Positions 25,096 through 33,295 of a stretch of 64,000 nt of DNA are shown here, piece by piece. The notes under the pieces are model-generated. The model worked only from the letters and a program-made list of their open reading frames with translations, was not told the DNA's origin and made no database searches. The position numbers and the translations under genes were made by a program. Origin of the DNA: Flavobacteriales bacterium. GTDB lineage: Bacteria > Bacteroidota > Bacteroidia > Flavobacteriales_F > PHOS-HE28. Location of the stretch: NCBI GenBank assembly GCA_016788205.1, contig JAEUTA010000031.1, positions 314,578 through 378,577 of the forward strand, written 5' to 3'. Position 1 is the stretch's first letter; each line of letters begins with the position of its first letter.

Positions 25096-27732
25096 ATGCA
25101 CCGCAAGACTTACCCTCGCCTCGCCGCACTGCTTGTCGTGGCGGCCGTGCTGTTGGTCGGCTGCTCCCAGGAAAAAGACGCGTTCCTCAACCGCACGTTC
25201 CACCGCCTCACCGCACGGGACAACGGCTGGTTCAACGCCAACGAAAAGCTGCAGGAGGTGGTGGCGGGCATAGAAGATGCCCACCAGGACGACTACGACC
25301 AGATCCTTCCTCTCTTCGTCTATGGTACCGACGAGCAGGCAAAATCGGCCACTCCGGACCTTGAGAAGTGCATCGACAAGTGCTCGCTGGTGATCGAACG
25401 ACACTCCATGACGATCGAGGGAAAGGAGCGGAACAAGTGGATAGACGATGCCTGGTTCGTGATCGCCAAGAGCCATTTCTACAAGCGGAATTATTACGAG
25501 GCGGAGCGCGGCTTCTCGCACATCAGCCGCCGTTTCAAAGGGGAGAACAGGCAGATGGAAAGCCTGATCTGGCTGGCACGCACGGCGATCCAACTGGAGC
25601 AGTTCGGCAAGGCCCAGAGCGCACTGGACGAGATCAAGGGCCAGAAGCAGCTGCCGAAGAAATTCGACCATGGGGAGTTGGAGGCCGTACAAGCTGAATT
25701 GGACCTGAAGCGAGGTAAGGTGGATGATGCGATCGTTCACCTCGAAGCCGCCATCCCGAACGCGGAAAGCAAACGGGAGCGGGTTCGCTGGGCGTTCATT
25801 CTGGCGCAACTCTATCAGATGAAAGGCCTGGACGACAAGGCCATCAAGCAGTTCGTGGCCGTGGGCAGGATGAATCCGCCGTATGAAATGGCCTTCCACA
25901 CCCAGATCTTCCAGGCGCTCGCCTTCAACAACGGTAACAGCAAGGAGATCCGCAAGAAGCTCAACCGCATGCTGCGGGACGACAAGCATATCGACCATTT
26001 CGACATGCTCCACTACGCCTTGGCGGACCTCGACCTGAAGGAACGGAAGGACTCCTCGGCCGTCGAACACCTGATGACCAGCGCGAGGGTCAGCACCACG
26101 GATGTGAAGCAGAAGGCCAAAACGTTCCTCAAGCTGGCTGACATCTACTTCGATGATCGTGCCTACGCCGACGCTCAGAAATACTACGACTCCACACAGA
26201 CCATCATCGCGGAGAGCCATCTGCGCGCCGAAGAGGTGAAAACCCGCGCACGCGTGCTTGGAGAACTGGTGGAGCAGTTGAACATCATCGCCCGCGAGGA
26301 CAGCCTTCAGGCTTTGGGGAAAATGGACGAGAAGGACCTGGAGAAGAAGATCCGGGGAATGATCCAGGATCGTGAGCGCGAGGAAGCCGCCCGCAAGCAG
26401 GCCGAAGAAGAAGCACGCGCTGCGGCGGAGGCCGACCCCGATGCGGGAAAGCCAGCGCCACCTACGAACGCTGGCGGACGTGGCAACTGGTACTTCTACG
26501 ACCCGCAGCAGATCGGCAGGGGTCTGTCCAATTTCCGCAAGAAGTGGGGCAATCGCGCGTTGGAGGACGACTGGCGACGCAAAGACAAGAGCGGTAGTGC
26601 CTTGATGGCACAGGAAGAGGAGCCCGAAGAGGAAAGCCCCGATGCCAAGGAGGAGCGCGAGAAGAAAGAGAACGCCTGGAAGGACCCCGCGTTCTACACC
26701 AAGGACATCCCTACCAGCAATGAAGCCCTCGCTGCTTCTGATTCCATGATCTGTGCCGCGCTGTACACGAGCGGCATGATCTACAAGGAACAACTGAAGG
26801 ATGCGGATAACGCCATCGAGAGCTTCGAGGTGTTGAACGGCCGTTTCGAGGAATGTCGCTACACGCCCGAGAGTTTCTACCAGCTCTACCGCATCTACCT
26901 GGAGAAGGAGCAGACCACCAACTATTTCGCCCCGGACGGCATGGGGTCTCAGTACTACGCCAACGTGATCCTGGAGCGCTGGCCCGATTCAGAGTTCGCC
27001 CGCCTGGTGCGCGACCCCAATATCCTGCAAGCCGACGAGGCCCGGAAGAAGGAAGAGGAGGTCGCCTACAAGGAAGTCTATGACCGCTACCGCCAGTACA
27101 TGTTCAACAGTGTGATAATCTCCTGCGACGGCGTGATCGCGAACGAACCGCGCAACCACTTCCTTCCGAAGTATCACATACTGCGCGCCATGGCCATCGG
27201 TGGAACACGTGACACCAACGGCTTCCGAGCTGCCGTGAACGAGGTGAAGGCGAAGTTCCCAGGTACGGACGAAGAGCGAGCCGCCACCGAACTACTGGCA
27301 GCATTGGACCGGACCGCAGGGGCATCCACACAAGCTCCTCAGCGCAATGGGGCCGCAGGGGAGTATAAACCCGACCCGGGCCAGCACTACTTCGCACTGA
27401 TCGTGCCCGGTACAGGAACCGATATGGATGCCCTCAAACGCAGCATTTCCGTGTTCAACCAACAGTACTTCCCCACCACACCCGTGGAGATCACCAATAG
27501 CTTCCTGGACCCGCAGCATCAAGTGGTCCTGCTCAGTGGCTTTGCCTCAAAGACGAAGGCGATGGAGTACTTCAGCCTATTCAGCAGTGGGAATGAACAA
27601 CTCGTGGGAGTCAATGATCAGGGGTTTCCCGCTTTTCCCATCACCACAGGCAACTACGCCCAGTTGTACAAGAGCAAGGACGTGGACGGCTACACGGACT
27701 TCTTCACCCAGAATTACCTTGACGGTCAGTAG
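25096..27732 (+). CDS. porW: T9SS lipoprotein PorW/SprE
   Basis: An 878-residue lipoprotein. The signal ends in a lipobox VLLVGC, followed by QEKDAFLNRTFHRLTARDNG, a start typical of PorW/SprE (CSxxKDxFxxRxFHxxT). TPR-like helical repeats cover about 60-430. A charged low-complexity linker with many Glu, Lys and Ala residues follows (about 435-540), then more helical repeats and a C-terminal domain (HYFALIVPGTGTDMD) shared with SprE. PorW/SprE is an envelope part needed for T9SS secretion and, in gliding species, motility. ATG 25096 directly precedes the signal. It heads a co-directional run into bactofilin and the ATP synthase genes. Confidence 0.88.
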   Translation: MHRKTYPRLAALLVVAAVLLVGCSQEKDAFLNRTFHRLTARDNGWFNANEKLQEVVAGIEDAHQDDYDQILPLFVYGTDEQAKSATPDLEKCIDKCSLVIERHSMTIEGKERNKWIDDAWFVIAKSHFYKRNYYEAERGFSHISRRFKGENRQMESLIWLARTAIQLEQFGKAQSALDEIKGQKQLPKKFDHGELEAVQAELDLKRGKVDDAIVHLEAAIPNAESKRERVRWAFILAQLYQMKGLDDKAIKQFVAVGRMNPPYEMAFHTQIFQALAFNNGNSKEIRKKLNRMLRDDKHIDHFDMLHYALADLDLKERKDSSAVEHLMTSARVSTTDVKQKAKTFLKLADIYFDDRAYADAQKYYDSTQTIIAESHLRAEEVKTRARVLGELVEQLNIIAREDSLQALGKMDEKDLEKKIRGMIQDREREEAARKQAEEEARAAAEADPDAGKPAPPTNAGGRGNWYFYDPQQIGRGLSNFRKKWGNRALEDDWRRKDKSGSALMAQEEEPEEESPDAKEEREKKENAWKDPAFYTKDIPTSNEALAASDSMICAALYTSGMIYKEQLKDADNAIESFEVLNGRFEECRYTPESFYQLYRIYLEKEQTTNYFAPDGMGSQYYANVILERWPDSEFARLVRDPNILQADEARKKEEEVAYKEVYDRYRQYMFNSVIISCDGVIANEPRNHFLPKYHILRAMAIGGTRDTNGFRAAVNEVKAKFPGTDEERAATELLAALDRTAGASTQAPQRNGAAGEYKPDPGQHYFALIVPGTGTDMDALKRSISVFNQQYFPTTPVEITNSFLDPQHQVVLLSGFASKTKAMEYFSLFSSGNEQLVGVNDQGFPAFPITTGNYAQLYKSKDVDGYTDFFTQNYLDGQ

Positions 27733-27751
27733 GATAACAGCAGTACGCGTC

Positions 27752-27759
27752 TATCTTTG
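27752..27759 (+). promoter_or_regulatory. -7 box TATCTTTG upstream of bactofilin
   Basis: A perfect TAnnTTTG lying 35 nt before ATG 27795, between porW and bactofilin. The nearest TTG (27719-27721) is about 30 nt upstream, farther than the usual -33 spacing. Confidence 0.45.
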
Positions 27760-27794
27760 ACCCTGAAGTCACTCCCAGAACACGAGTAGGGAAC

Positions 27795-28262
27795 ATGTTC
27801 CGAAGCGATAAACCTGCGAACCCGGCACCCACGATGAACAAGACCGCAGAACCCGTAAGCCCCGGCAAGATCAACAGCATCATGGAGGGCACCTCCATCG
27901 TCGGGGAGATCAACAGCGATAGCAACATTCGCATCGATGGCAAGGTGAAAGGCACGGTGAACGCACGTGGCCGCGTGATCGTGGGCCAGACCGGCATCAT
28001 CGAGGGTGAGGTGATCTGCCAGAGTTCGGATATCGAGGGCACGGTGATCGGCAAGATCAATTGCCAGGACCTGCTGAGCCTGAAGGCGACCGCCAAGCTC
28101 CAAGGCGACATCAACACGAAGAAGCTGGCCATCGAGCCCGGCGCCGTGTTCACCGGTAACTGCAGCATGGGCGGCGGTGTGGTGAAGGAGATGGACCCCG
28201 TGCGCCTGCGCACCGACAACGCTAACGCAGCGCGTCCGGAGCAGCAGCAAGCTGCCCGCTAA
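27795..28262 (+). CDS. Bactofilin family protein
   Basis: A 155-residue protein with a disordered N-terminus of about 28 residues and a beta-helical core of short turns: GTSIVGEINSDSNIRIDGKV, GRVIVGQTGIIEGEV, SDIEGTVIGKINC and KLAIEPGAVFTGNC. This is the DUF583/bactofilin core that forms nucleotide-free filaments on the inner face of the membrane. The Gln/Ala-rich tail is variable. It sits 62 nt after porW with its own -7 box between, and is followed at 20 nt by the AtpI-like gene. An M23 peptidase nearby is a common partner of bactofilins in cell-shape control. Confidence 0.92.
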   Translation: MFRSDKPANPAPTMNKTAEPVSPGKINSIMEGTSIVGEINSDSNIRIDGKVKGTVNARGRVIVGQTGIIEGEVICQSSDIEGTVIGKINCQDLLSLKATAKLQGDINTKKLAIEPGAVFTGNCSMGGGVVKEMDPVRLRTDNANAARPEQQQAAR

Positions 28263-28282
28263 GTCACCGCTGATCGCTTTCC

Positions 28283-28663
28283 ATGGCGACCCCGCAACGG
28301 TCGTTCCTCGTTCCCCTTTCCGTGTTCACGCTGGCGTGCGCCGCTGTGCTGTTCGTCATTCTTCGCGCGGTCAAGGCACCGATCACCACGCACTACCTCT
28401 TCGCGCTGGTGTATTTCGCGGCCATCACCTTTTTCCTGCACCGCTGGCAGGAGAACAATTTCGCCACGGACCCCAAGGGTTTCGTGCGCCGCTTCATGAC
28501 CGGCCTGGTGCTGAAGATGTTCGCCTCCATCGCCGTGCTGGTGGTCTGTATGCTGCTCGTATCCGCTGAACTGCTGGTGCCCTTTACACTCAGCTTCGCG
28601 GTGCTCTACCTGGCCTACCTCGTCTTCAGCACGGCACGGTTGATGCGGCTTTCCCGCCCATGA
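28283..28663 (+). CDS. AtpI-like four-helix membrane protein of the ATP synthase cluster
   Basis: A 126-residue protein with four membrane segments (SFLVPLSVFTLACAAVLFV, YLFALVYFAAITFFL, VLKMFASIAVLVVCMLL, LSFAVLYLAYLVF), the size and topology of ATP synthase protein I. Sequence motifs are weak, so the call leans on position: it overlaps atpZ by 4 nt (ATGA, 28660-28663) and lies upstream of atpB. AtpI proteins assist assembly of the c-ring. Here it comes before atpZ. Confidence 0.6.
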   Translation: MATPQRSFLVPLSVFTLACAAVLFVILRAVKAPITTHYLFALVYFAAITFFLHRWQENNFATDPKGFVRRFMTGLVLKMFASIAVLVVCMLLVSAELLVPFTLSFAVLYLAYLVFSTARLMRLSRP

Positions 28664-28893
28664 CACCGGACGAGAAGGAAACCGTCAAGAAAGTCCGCTC
28701 GGGCTACAACAGCTACCTGCGCTTCACCGGTTTGGGCTTTACCATGATCGGCATCATCCTCGTGTTCTGCTTTGCTGGCTACTGGCTGGACGGGCTCATC
28801 GCTTGGAAGTATCCGGTCCTCACCATCGCCCTCAGCATGCTGGGCATCGCGGGGTCCATGGTGTACCTGTTCAAGGAAACGGGGCGGAAGTAA
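28660..28893 (+). CDS. atpZ: AtpZ/AtpI family protein
   Basis: A 77-residue protein with two membrane helices: LRFTGLGFTMIGIILVFCFA, then GYWLDGLIAWKYPVLTIALS. The GYWLDG turn between the helices is the family signature (G-x-x-L-D). AtpZ forms a complex with AtpI and is associated with ATP synthase assembly and divalent cation transport in some species. It begins in an ATGA overlap with the upstream AtpI-like gene and is followed by a 169-nt gap holding a strong hairpin before atpB. Confidence 0.85.
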   Translation: MTPDEKETVKKVRSGYNSYLRFTGLGFTMIGIILVFCFAGYWLDGLIAWKYPVLTIALSMLGIAGSMVYLFKETGRK

Positions 28894-28904
28894 CCCATAG
28901 GAGC

Positions 28905-28954
28905 AGGAGCAAGCGCAGGAGCTAGGCGGGATCATTGCCCCTGCGCTTGCTCCT
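28905..28954. repeat. 15-bp perfect inverted repeat between atpZ and atpB
   Basis: Arms AGGAGCAAGCGCAGG (28905-28919) and CCTGCGCTTGCTCCT (28940-28954) are exact complements around a 20-nt loop. No T-tract follows on either strand, so a simple Rho-independent terminator is unlikely; an attenuator, RNA-processing or stability hairpin, or a small mobile palindrome, are alternatives. Confidence 0.7.
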
Positions 28955-29023
28955 AGTCCTCATTCCTGACACTCATCGGACACGATCTCGCATTAAGGAG
29001 TTCCATCATTCCCAACGGAATTC

Positions 29024-29031
29024 TACCTTCG
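29024..29031 (+). promoter_or_regulatory. -7 box TACCTTCG upstream of atpB
   Basis: Matches TAnnTTCG 31 nt before ATG 29063 and downstream of the 28905-28954 hairpin, so atpB-G may have its own promoter. Confidence 0.4.
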
Positions 29032-29062
29032 CGGCCGCAAACAGGGGTACAACCCTTAAGTG

Positions 29063-30235
29063 ATGTCGATCCCGAACCTGCTGCGTACCGCGTCCCTCCT
29101 GATCGGAAGCCTCCTTTTCGGTGCCGCGAACGCACAGCACGAAGGACATGATCACGCCACCCACGAGCACACCGACCAGGTGGAGAACGGCGTGGTGAAA
29201 GTCGTAGCGGCGGACACCGAAGCTCCGGAACTGGCGAAAGAAGAGGCGGAACACGGCGGCAAGTTCGACGCGGGCAAGCTGATCATGGGCCACATCGGCG
29301 ATGAGCACGGCTGGCACCTCTGGGGCCACACCACGCTCCCACTGCCGATCATCATCTACAACACCGAGCGCGGCGTCTCCTGCTTCAGTAGCAGCCATTT
29401 CGACCACGGCCACAAGACCTACGGCGGCTACATGCTGCACGAAGGCGATATCGTAGCTACTAAAGCGGAGGATGGCACCGATATCCACCACGCCACCATC
29501 GACGAGCCGCTGACCAAGGCGACCTGGGACATCAGCATCACCAAGAACGTGCTCAGCCTGTTCATCAGCCTAGCGATCCTGCTGTTCGTGTTCATCAGCG
29601 TAGCGAAGGCCTACACGCGTCGCGCTGGTCAAGCCCCCACGGGCTTCCAGAACCTGGTGGAACCGATCATCCTCTTCGTGCGTGACGATGTGGCGAAGAG
29701 CGCCATCGGGCCGAAGTACATGACCTTCATGCCGTACCTGTTGACGGCCTTCTTCTTCATCTTCCTGAACAACCTGCTCGGTCTGGTGCCCTTCTTCCCC
29801 GGTGGCGCCAACCTCACGGGCAACATCGCGGTGACGCTGGTGCTCGCGCTGATCACCTTCATCATCGTGACGGTGAAGGGCAACAAGCACTACTGGCACC
29901 ACATCCTTGCCATGCCAGGCGTTCCGGGCTGGGTGCTGTTCATCCTGACCCCGGTGGAGATCCTGGGTATGTTCCTGAAGCCGTTCGTGTTGATGATCCG
30001 ACTGTTCGCCAACATCACGGCGGGCCACATCATCGCGCTCAGCTTCTTCAGCTTGATCTTCGTTTTCGGTGAGACCAATGCGGGTGCCGGCTACGGCGTG
30101 TCCGTGATGTCGCTCGCCTTCACCGTGTTCATGACCATGCTCGAACTGCTGGTCGCCTTCATCCAAGCTTACGTGTTCACCTTCCTGTCGGCCATGTACA
30201 TCGGCTCGGCCGTGGAAGAACCACACCATCATTAG
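29063..30235 (+). CDS. atpB: F0F1 ATP synthase subunit a
   Basis: A 390-residue subunit a, longer than the ~270 of E. coli because of an N-terminal signal-peptide-like segment (LLIGSLLFGAANAQ) and a His-rich extension of about 120 residues. The core has the expected helices and the essential arginine in LMIRLFANITAGHII, plus the C-terminal helix LELLVAFIQAYVFTFL that lines the proton channel. It conducts protons past the c-ring. GTG 29060 and ATG 29063 are adjacent; ATG is chosen. First structural gene of the order B-E-F-H-A-G. Confidence 0.96.
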   Translation: MSIPNLLRTASLLIGSLLFGAANAQHEGHDHATHEHTDQVENGVVKVVAADTEAPELAKEEAEHGGKFDAGKLIMGHIGDEHGWHLWGHTTLPLPIIIYNTERGVSCFSSSHFDHGHKTYGGYMLHEGDIVATKAEDGTDIHHATIDEPLTKATWDISITKNVLSLFISLAILLFVFISVAKAYTRRAGQAPTGFQNLVEPIILFVRDDVAKSAIGPKYMTFMPYLLTAFFFIFLNNLLGLVPFFPGGANLTGNIAVTLVLALITFIIVTVKGNKHYWHHILAMPGVPGWVLFILTPVEILGMFLKPFVLMIRLFANITAGHIIALSFFSLIFVFGETNAGAGYGVSVMSLAFTVFMTMLELLVAFIQAYVFTFLSAMYIGSAVEEPHHH

Positions 30236-30264
30236 AACCTGAACCTTTCCTAAACCTCGAACAC

Positions 30265-30507
30265 ATGTTCCTTTCTGTTCTCCTCGACCTCGGCACTGGT
30301 TACGGTATCGCCGCCCTCGGCGCTGGTCTCGCTGCAGTTGGTGCCGGCATCGGTATCGGCCGCATCGGTGGTGACGCGGTTCAAGCCATGGCCCGCCAGC
30401 CGGAAGCCATCAACGACCTGCGCGCCAACATGATCCTGACCGCCGCTCTCGTTGAAGGTGCTGCCTTCTTCGCGATGGTGGTAGGTCTGCTGGTGGTGCT
30501 GAAGTAA
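30265..30507 (+). CDS. atpE: F0F1 ATP synthase subunit c
   Basis: An 80-residue hairpin protein. Helix 1 has the glycine repeat GAGLAAVGAGIGIGR, the polar loop is ARQPEA, and helix 2 carries the ion-binding Glu64 in ALVEGAAFFAM. The residues around Glu64 lack the Na+-binding Ser/Thr pattern, so proton coupling is expected. It lies 29 nt after atpB and 58 nt before atpF. Confidence 0.97.
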   Translation: MFLSVLLDLGTGYGIAALGAGLAAVGAGIGIGRIGGDAVQAMARQPEAINDLRANMILTAALVEGAAFFAMVVGLLVVLK

Positions 30508-30565
30508 GCGAGGACACTCCGTCCGCGCTTTCTCTTCGTTCAACTTCAATTGATCACGCACGCCC

Positions 30566-31075
30566 ATGCTGCTCGCTAGTCTCGTAGAGCCGTCGTTCGG
30601 CCTCATCTTCTGGATGACGCTGTCGTTCCTGACAGTGCTCTTCCTCCTGGCCAAATTCGCCTGGAAGCCCATCCTCAATGGGTTGAAGGAGCGCGAAGCA
30701 TCCATCGCCGATGCGCTGACCAAGGCCGAACAGGCGCGTGCTGAGAACGCGTTGATGATGGCCAAGAACGAGGACCTGATGCGTCAGGCGCGTGAGGAGC
30801 GCGAACTGATGCTGAAGGAAGCGCGCGACATCCGCGACCGCGAGATCGCCGGTGCGAAAGCCAAGGCCAAGGCCGAAGGTGACGCCCTGCTGGCACGCGC
30901 CCGCGAAGAGATCCGCAACGAGAAGAACGCCGCCATCACCGAGATGAAGAACCAGGTGGCCGAGCTGAGCATTCAAGTAGCTGAGCGTATCCTGAAGGAA
31001 AAGCTCGGTGACGCTGCAACGCAGAAGGCACTGGTGGATAAAGTGATGGCCGAGGCCGACCTCCGCAAGTCATGA
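30566..31075 (+). CDS. atpF: F0F1 ATP synthase subunit b
   Basis: A 169-residue protein with one N-terminal membrane helix (FGLIFWMTLSFLTVLFLLAKF) followed by a long charged right-handed coiled coil rich in Ala, Glu, Lys and Arg, ending in the delta-binding part ERILKEKLG. It is the peripheral stalk joining subunit a to F1. Its stop overlaps the atpH start in ATGA at 31072-31075. Confidence 0.96.
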   Translation: MLLASLVEPSFGLIFWMTLSFLTVLFLLAKFAWKPILNGLKEREASIADALTKAEQARAENALMMAKNEDLMRQAREERELMLKEARDIRDREIAGAKAKAKAEGDALLARAREEIRNEKNAAITEMKNQVAELSIQVAERILKEKLGDAATQKALVDKVMAEADLRKS

Positions 31076-31632
31076 ACATCGCCCCGGTCGCATACCGCTA
31101 CGCGCGTTCCTTAATGGACCTCTCCCTGGAGAAGGCCAACACGGATGCCGTGAACGAGGATATGGCCCTGGTGGCCAACACCTGCGCCGGTAGCCGCGAA
31201 CTGCAGGTGCTGCTGAGCAGCCCGGTGGTGAAAGCCGATAAGAAGGAGAAGGTGCTGGACCAGCTCTTCGCCGGAAAGATCGGCGCCATCACCAACAGCT
31301 TCATCGGCATCCTCGTGCGCAAGGGGCGCGAAGCGCTGCTGCCCCAGGTGGCCGCTGCGTTCACTGAACTCTACAAACAACACAAAGGCATCGTCACCGC
31401 CGAGGTGATCAGCGCCGTGCCGCTCACCGACGACGCGCGTAAGCGCGTGCAGGAGCTGGCCGCCGCGAAGCATCCCGGCAAGTCCATCCAACTCTCGGAA
31501 AAGGTGGACCCGTCCCTCATCGGCGGCGTGACGATCCGCATCGGCGACGAACAGTACGACGGCAGCGTGAGCCGCCGCCTGAACGACCTGCGCCGCGAAT
31601 TCTCCAAGAACCCGTACATCCCCGAGATCTAA
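31072..31632 (+). CDS. atpH: F0F1 ATP synthase subunit delta
   Basis: A 186-residue OSCP/delta subunit: helical N-terminal domain from APVAYRYARSLMDLSLE and a C-terminal domain with VTAEVISAVPLTD and the hallmark DPSLIGGVTIRIGDEQYDGS. It caps F1 and holds the b stalk. Translationally coupled to atpF and 12 nt upstream of atpA. Confidence 0.97.
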   Translation: MNIAPVAYRYARSLMDLSLEKANTDAVNEDMALVANTCAGSRELQVLLSSPVVKADKKEKVLDQLFAGKIGAITNSFIGILVRKGREALLPQVAAAFTELYKQHKGIVTAEVISAVPLTDDARKRVQELAAAKHPGKSIQLSEKVDPSLIGGVTIRIGDEQYDGSVSRRLNDLRREFSKNPYIPEI

Positions 31633-31644
31633 AGCATACGCCCC

Positions 31645-33225
31645 ATGGCCCAAGTGCAACCCGCCGAAGTGTCGGCGATCCTGAAACAAGAACTCGCCGG
31701 TTTCCGCAGCGAGGCCGAGCTCGAGGAGGTCGGTACCGTACTGCAAGTGGGTGATGGTATCGCCCGCATCTACGGCCTGAAAGGAGTGCAGAGCGGTGAG
31801 CTCGTGGAGTTCAAGAGCGGCCTGCAAGCCATTGTGTTGAACCTCGAAGAGGACAACGTGGGTGCGGTATTGCTCGGTCCTTCCGTGGGTATCAAGGAAG
31901 GCGACACCGTGAAACGCACCAAGCGCATCGCCAGCATCAAGACCGGCGAAGGCATGGTGGGCCGCGTGGTGAACACCCTCGGCGAACCGATCGACGGCAA
32001 AGGCCCGATCGGCGGTGAGCTGTTCGAGATGCCGATCGAGCGCAAGGCTCCCGGCGTTATCTACCGCGAGCCTGTGAAGGAGCCGCTGCAGACGGGCATC
32101 AAGGCCATCGACGCCATGATCCCCGTGGGCCGTGGCCAGCGCGAATTGATCATCGGCGACCGCCAGACCGGTAAGAGTACCGTGGCGATCGATACGATCA
32201 TCAACCAGAAGGAATTCTTCGACGCTGGCAAACCGGTGTACTGCATCTACGTGGCCGTTGGACAGAAAGGTTCCACGGTGGCCGGTACGGTGAAGGTGTT
32301 GGAAGAAGCCGGCGCCATGGCCTACACCACGGTGGTGGCCGCGAACGCCAGCGACCCTGCGCCGATGCAGTTCTACGCGCCGTTCACGGGTGCCGCCATC
32401 GGCGAGTATTTCCGCGATACCGGTCGTCCTGCACTGATCGTGTACGATGATCTCTCCAAGCAAGCCGTGGCTTACCGCGAGGTGTCGCTGCTGCTGCGTC
32501 GTCCTCCCGGACGTGAGGCTTACCCGGGTGACGTGTTCTACCTGCACAGCCGCCTGCTGGAGCGCGCCGCGAAAGTGACCGCTGACCAGAGCGTGGCCGA
32601 GCAGATGAACGACCTGCCCGCTTCGCTGAAAGGAAAAGTGAAAGGTGGTGGTTCGTTGACCGCGCTGCCGATCATCGAGACACAAGCCGGTGACGTATCC
32701 GCCTACATCCCTACGAACGTGATCTCCATCACCGATGGACAGATCTTCCTGGAGAGCAACCTGTTCCTCAGCGGCGTTCGCCCCGCCATCAACGTGGGTA
32801 TCAGCGTGAGCCGCGTAGGTGGTAACGCGCAGATCAAATCCATGAAGAAGGTGGCCGGTACGCTGAAGCTTGACCAAGCTGCGTACCGCGAACTGGAGGC
32901 CTTCTCGAAGTTCGGTTCCGACCTCGACGCTGCTACCAAAGCGGTGTTGGACAAGGGTGCCCGCAACGTGGAGATCCTGAAGCAAGGGCAGAACAGCCCG
33001 GTGCGCGTGGAAGAGCAGATCGCCATCATCTACTGCGGTACCAAGGGCCTGCTGAGCAAGGTGCCGGTGAAGAACATCAAGCAGTTCGAAGCCGAGTTCA
33101 TCACCATGCTGCGCAACAAGCACAACGATGTGCTCGAAGCGTTGAAGAAGGGTGACTACAACGACCAGATCACGAGCACGTTGGAGAAAGTGGCCGCTGA
33201 TCTCGTGAAGAGCCTAGACAATTGA
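31645..33225 (+). CDS. atpA: F0F1 ATP synthase subunit alpha
   Basis: A 526-residue subunit of normal length. The P-loop GDRQTGKS is near residues 171-178, the catalytic-interface arginine region lies in the later segment (NLFLSGVRPAINVGISVSRVG), and YDDLSKQAVAYREVSLLLRRPPGREA is diagnostic of alpha. It binds nucleotide at non-catalytic sites and forms the F1 hexamer with beta, whose gene is not in this cluster. Confidence 0.98.
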   Translation: MAQVQPAEVSAILKQELAGFRSEAELEEVGTVLQVGDGIARIYGLKGVQSGELVEFKSGLQAIVLNLEEDNVGAVLLGPSVGIKEGDTVKRTKRIASIKTGEGMVGRVVNTLGEPIDGKGPIGGELFEMPIERKAPGVIYREPVKEPLQTGIKAIDAMIPVGRGQRELIIGDRQTGKSTVAIDTIINQKEFFDAGKPVYCIYVAVGQKGSTVAGTVKVLEEAGAMAYTTVVAANASDPAPMQFYAPFTGAAIGEYFRDTGRPALIVYDDLSKQAVAYREVSLLLRRPPGREAYPGDVFYLHSRLLERAAKVTADQSVAEQMNDLPASLKGKVKGGGSLTALPIIETQAGDVSAYIPTNVISITDGQIFLESNLFLSGVRPAINVGISVSRVGGNAQIKSMKKVAGTLKLDQAAYRELEAFSKFGSDLDAATKAVLDKGARNVEILKQGQNSPVRVEEQIAIIYCGTKGLLSKVPVKNIKQFEAEFITMLRNKHNDVLEALKKGDYNDQITSTLEKVAADLVKSLDN

Positions 33226-33295
33226 TCCCGGAGATCCTGTAGCGTCGACCCACCGGGTCGACCCATGAACCCCGAACCAGCAGCCCGCACCCACG

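Noticed and set aside
25045..26793. 582-residue minus-strand frame opposite porW
   Set aside because: Antisense shadow of a gene with clear lipoprotein signal and TPR content.
28905..28954. Rho-independent terminator for atpZ
   Set aside because: The hairpin is strong but lacks a T-tract; terminating here would also require a new promoter for atpB, which is only weakly supported.
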